Assembly: GCA_032207245.1 (NCBI GenBank)
Contig: CM063503.1
Span: 110,149,350 to 110,213,349, forward strand
DNA: 64,000 bases
DNA from: Pardosa pseudoannulata
Lineage: Eukaryota > Arthropoda > Arachnida > Araneae > Lycosidae
Reading direction: 5' to 3'
The notes under the pieces were generated by a model that saw nothing but the letters and a program-made list of their open reading frames with translations, was not told where the DNA came from and ran no database searches. Below are positions 59,460-64,000 of the stretch, one piece after another. Numbering within the stretch: the stretch's first letter is position 1; the number at the start of each line of letters is the position of its first letter. The position numbers were made by a program, and so were the translations under genes.

Positions 59460-60360
59460 ATATGAAGCATTACAGAGTTAAGTCATTGAATGTTGCAACG
59501 CCTCTACGGTACACCAGACATTTTAAATATCTACCATGATCAGAAATCGCACGGAATGTGATCTGGCAAACGTGTTAGCCGTGGATTAGGAAATGAGCGA
59601 CTAATAACCCGTTCCTCTCTGAAGTGTTGGATCAATAGCACCTTGACAGGCCCATGGATATGTGGAGGCGCATGATCCTGCATGGAAATGGTCTATGTAA
59701 GGATCTGCCTTTTCTGTAGTTGTGACATAATAAACGTCTGAAGCATGGCATGGTTCCGACGCACATTCACCGATTTTTTCAAAGAAGAATTGCCTACGGT
59801 TGATTTTGATTGAACATTGCCTTGAATCTATACGAGAGAGTGACCTCACTTTTATATGTTGACTGTCCAATTGAGGTAATAATGAGCCTCGTCTCTCCAC
59901 AGAATATTTCAAGGACTAGACAGACAAACTGCCATTCTGTTCAGAAAACTGATTGCGAATGAGAGACGATGTGGCTTGTACCTTTTAAAGAACTCCTGGA
60001 TATGGCGTATCTTGAATGGGAAGCAGTGCATTATGTTTGAGATCATTTTGAACTGTTTTGTAGAGAACAGTCTATCTGTTGATACTGATATCTGTGACTG
60101 TGCGACAACTGCTGCGTTGATGACATGAGCAAGTACCGGTGTGACACGCTTTTTCCAGGTGGAATTCTTAATTAACTTGTATTTACAGATTTCTTAATCA
60201 TGGCCTGGTTACCGTTAGCAAAAAATTGTCCACATCTTAGGTTTTTTTCTAAGAAGAGATTCATGAATTCCAGCAAAAGCATTCCCCTTGTTTTCGTAAA
60301 ATAGTTTCACCAATAACTGACATTTAACGAAAGAGACCGTCATTAGTACAGCCGGAAACA
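59460..60360 (-). pseudogene. IS630/mariner-like transposase pseudogene (copy B)
   Basis: Duplicate of the pseudogene at 14560. The two open pieces (59601-59912 and 60215-60445) translate identically to those of copy A. Confidence 0.8.
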
Positions 60361-60739
60361 TACACATAAACATGCGTACAACTTCAAACGTTTTATACCC
60401 TGTTTTATACTGGTTTGCATAAATCTTCCTCTTCTTCTCAAGCATAAAAATCTAGACATTTTTCTCCTACAACTGCCAACTTTTCCCGGGTTAACATTTT
60501 ATTACTTATAATTCTTGTTCTGGATTGGATTGTTGATATTGTTTCTATATTTCGGTTTGGTATAATACTTGATTTTAATACTTTTACAGAAAAAGTGCCC
60601 TCTGGTTAACATTTTGGGGTTTTTGGAAATTGAGTGAGCATACATCGTTTATAGATCATACAAAGAATTTCTTTTAATTCCGGTCATCCGTTTTCGTTGT
60701 AGGATGGCGTATATAAGGGAAGTTTAATTATAGCCTCCC

Positions 60740-60863
<124 letters not shown>

Positions 60864-62329
60864 GTGTGTGTAAAATATGAAACAAATTCTTTAGTGACCT
60901 GCTTTCATTGAGCATTTTAAATGTATCACTACTTTATAGGCCTTTGTGTCATTGAGATGAAATCACGATCTTAAAAATATGATCTAAAGTAAAAAAGACG
61001 AAAAGTTATGTATTAGAAAAAAAATAGGATACTAATTGGATGGTTTAACATAATTTTACGACGTATTTTTTGCTAAAAATCATGCTCAACAATTATTTTA
61101 AAAGTAGTTTTAAATACCGATACGTCGTCTAGAATGCTGCTAACTGCATTATTATGAGATAAGAGGAACGCTTACTTTTTCAAAACTATTTATTTCAGAG
61201 GAGAATATTACTCATTGGTAAATGATGAATGACCAGAAAATGGTAATCGATTCTGCCCTACTTAGAAGAGAAAATTCTGCTCTGCTCTTCTACATTTTTC
61301 AAATATTGATTAAAAATATGATTGATTTTACTTTCGTCTTGATAACGGAATGGTATCTTTTTCTATTCTATTCTAATCTGCAACCACTGGTCTTAGACAT
61401 ACACTTCCAATAGCACAAATATTTCGATATAAAATATTTCTTTTACATTAAAAAAATAATAAAAATTTAATTTTGTCCAAAAAAAAAACAAAATATTATT
61501 TTCTATACCTTTCCTAATTTCCTATCATTATATTAAGTAAAAATTGAAACCCGTCTGACGAAATTTAACACAAAAAGTAACTGTCGAGAATTATGAGAGG
61601 AAATTTGGAAAGCAATAATGTAATAAGGTAAAAATTGTTGATCGTTATTGGATTTTGGAGTAACCGAGGTTGTTGGGGAGTAATAAATGTATTTTTTATA
61701 CATTAAATGAAAGAAATGGATGTTTTATGTTGGGATTTAAAAAGAAATAAGTATAACAAATTTCTAAAATGGTTATTGAGCGTTAGAATGCTTTTGATTG
61801 CATTTTAGATAATTTTTTTGTTTATCTCAAAGTAAACTTATTTGTAAATTTTAAGTATCCTGTTTGGAGAATGAGGTAAATAATTTTGGTTTTCAATAAA
61901 CTTACAATAATCTGTAAGCCTACTAATCCGTATCCTATCGGTTCAAAAGTAGCTAATGAATCTTGATTCCAATTTGCATGGCTACCGTTATTTCAGATAT
62001 GCAAAGTTGATCTCATGTCTGTGTTTATTTTAGTTATTCAGTTTTATTTGCACATTTAATTTAATTTTATTTTCTCTCTGTTAAAACCAATTTATTTTGT
62101 TACTAAGAATAACGCTGCAATACTTCTCAAAATTAAAATATTTAACATTTCGTGTATGGACATAACTTTTATTTTGTGGATATCTTGGACACGAATGTAA
62201 TGAGAACAGATCAACAGTGGCAAATATAAATGATAAAGTTACAGAACAAATACAACCCATGAGGGTAAGACGCCCGTAACAGATAGTGACTTTAAACTAA
62301 CCAGTGATACGCAGCAAGGCATCATTTAA

Positions 62330-64000
62330 CCCATATTTTACCACACCAACTAAATATTTCTGTAAGTTTATAAAATTCATCCATATCATTAATATGGTGT
62401 AACTAAGCATATAAAACCAAAATTTTGAAAAATGTATTTTCTTAAGTAATTAGCTGTCCTATAAATAGGACAACGGTCCAGTGCACTACTAAAATTTAAC
62501 AAATATCACTTTCATTTCATTAGGCTGATTCATAGATGAAATTTGTGGAAATAGTAAATGCAAAGTCCAACGTTACATTTTAAGCACACTGCTGTTGGTT
62601 TTCTCTTACAGTTCCTGAACTATGATCTTTGATGAGGGATAATAAAAAAGGATATTCATTGTACGTTGCTAAAATCAATAATTTATATCCAAATTTTATA
62701 AGTTTATTTTTCATGAATATCTTGCAAATGTGACTTCCAAAATATCTTACCATTCTTTCATCGATGGTGAGATTGTCAGAAAATGTACTAAATAGCTTCA
62801 AGGTTATGTTGATTTTGTTATAAAGAGGTCGAATTTTATAAAAACGATCGTGTGAATCAGTTGAAGAATTATCGTTAAATTGAATAAAGGGCTTGGTGTC
62901 ATTATACCGTTTTTGGACATACCGTTACTCACTAATCTAAGTCCAGTGTCTGGAGCATTTTCCCAGTACATTTTTTAGCGTTGAAACTAATAGTAACTGC
63001 TAAAGAAATTGACACCTAGAAATTGGGTGAGTTCTGTTTCTGTAATACTCAAAGAATGTATTTTCTTGGGGGGGGGGAGGAGGGGAGCTGCATACCTATT
63101 TGTTTCTGCTGCAGTACGATATATTATGCCATCAACCATCAGATAGAAGAGTTCAACTGGAGTTTTTGGATGCAATCACGCTTATAATTTCATAATCTTC
63201 TATTGAAATTGAATCACTTAATAATTCAAATTTTGGTTGACGTTTTACCTACTGGGGTTTTTTTTCGGTGGAAGATGACATTCTTTATAGTTATTTGATA
63301 AAATTTCAGTACCAGCGGTAGCTTGAATTTTTAGACCAGCATGCATTCCTGGCTTTTCACATTTTGTGGCTGAATCATCTATCTCTCCTTCATCACTAAC
63401 AGAGTCTGAATTAGGAGGAACAATACCAATTTCAGGTTCATCAAATCCTCATGACTCAAAGAATTTATATATTCGAGAGCGCCTTGGGCTGTTAAAAATC
63501 TGCGCGACATTTTTACAAAAGCAAAATGCAGAGTAAAGTATCCAAATTCTTAGCAGAAAAAAATAGAGCTGCATGTAGGACTAAACACTAAACAAGTTTC
63601 AATCAATCATGAGAGTAAGAGAGTAAGTTTATCTTGCAATATTCAGTTTTACTGAATAGAAAGACATATATTTTCTCTTGTTGTGTCCAGGTGTGCGAAC
63701 AAATGTTTGAACTGGTTTTCATTGAAAGATAAGAAAAGAATGTGAGCTATGAATGCAATAGCGAATTCGTAGAAAAATAATCGGGATTGGACCGTCGTCC
63801 TAATTTTAGGACACCTTTTTATACTTACAAAATACACGTGTAAAATATATTTTTGAACAAAAACGTTCAGCTACATTATTAGTTGTGGTTATAAACTGCA
63901 AGTAACCTCCACAATGTTTGAAAAAAATAATAGTAATGAATATAAAATTAAAGATTATAAAATGACAATTTTTAAGGGGTTAATGAAAATAAATTTTACA
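62330..64000 (-). mobile_element. Internally deleted piggyBac element (copy B, cut by window end)
   Basis: Counterpart of the element at 17390, with TTAA at 62326-62329. The right end lies beyond 64000. The minus-strand pieces at 62580-62801 and 62987-63175 translate identically to those in copy A. The acidic N-terminal part contains a short, strongly divergent island (63471-63564), described under findings. Confidence 0.9.

Overview
The window looks like intergenic or intronic DNA from an arthropod, most likely a spider. It is strongly AT-rich, full of long (TA)n tracts, and its mobile-element content (piggyBac, Tc1/IS630-mariner, tRNA-headed SINEs, Ty3/gypsy) fits an arachnid genome. I found no complete host protein gene and no convincing tRNA, rRNA or CRISPR. 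The only long intact reading frames belong to a young Ty3/gypsy LTR retrotransposon. The spider call is inference from transposon family resemblance.

Layout. (1) Positions 1-19061 and 45570-64000 are two direct-orientation copies (A and B) of one segment of at least 18.4 kb. They are nearly identical over most of their length and both run past what can be seen. Each carries, in order: a decayed piggyBac N-terminal relic, a 0.56 kb piggyBac MITE, a 0.65 kb unit (tandemly doubled only in copy A), a second piggyBac MITE, two tRNA-derived SINEs with perfect 14-bp target duplications, a Tc1-like relic on the plus strand, a Tc1-like and an IS630/mariner-like relic on the minus strand, and an internally deleted 1.8 kb piggyBac element. 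(2) A 100-N assembly gap lies at 19434-19533. (3) A Ty3/gypsy element fills 19534-25065, with near-identical LTRs, a gag ORF and a pol ORF (protease, RT, RNase H, integrase). It abuts a (TA)n tract. (4) A sequence seen once, 25.3-45.5 kb, is mostly featureless AT-rich DNA. It holds another copy of the 0.56 kb MITE, a nested tandem duplication, a well-delimited 1.5 kb piggyBac deletion derivative, a minus-strand gypsy relic and another decayed piggyBac fragment.

Three things stand out. Both gypsy LTRs carry a perfect pol III box A/box B pair in tRNA-like spacing, in addition to a TATA box and poly(A) signal. Several unrelated piggyBac families here each carry their own subterminal perfect palindrome, which parallels the palindromic site bound by the cysteine-rich domain of the Trichoplusia piggyBac transposase. 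The 18+ kb duplication is a mosaic of near-identity and short divergent islands, next to an assembly gap, so it is either a recent segmental duplication with gene conversion or an unpurged second haplotype.

How the parts work together: nothing here forms a host pathway. The gypsy element is the only unit that looks able to encode its own mobility. The piggyBac MITEs and deletion derivatives would depend on transposase made elsewhere, and the SINEs on a LINE elsewhere.
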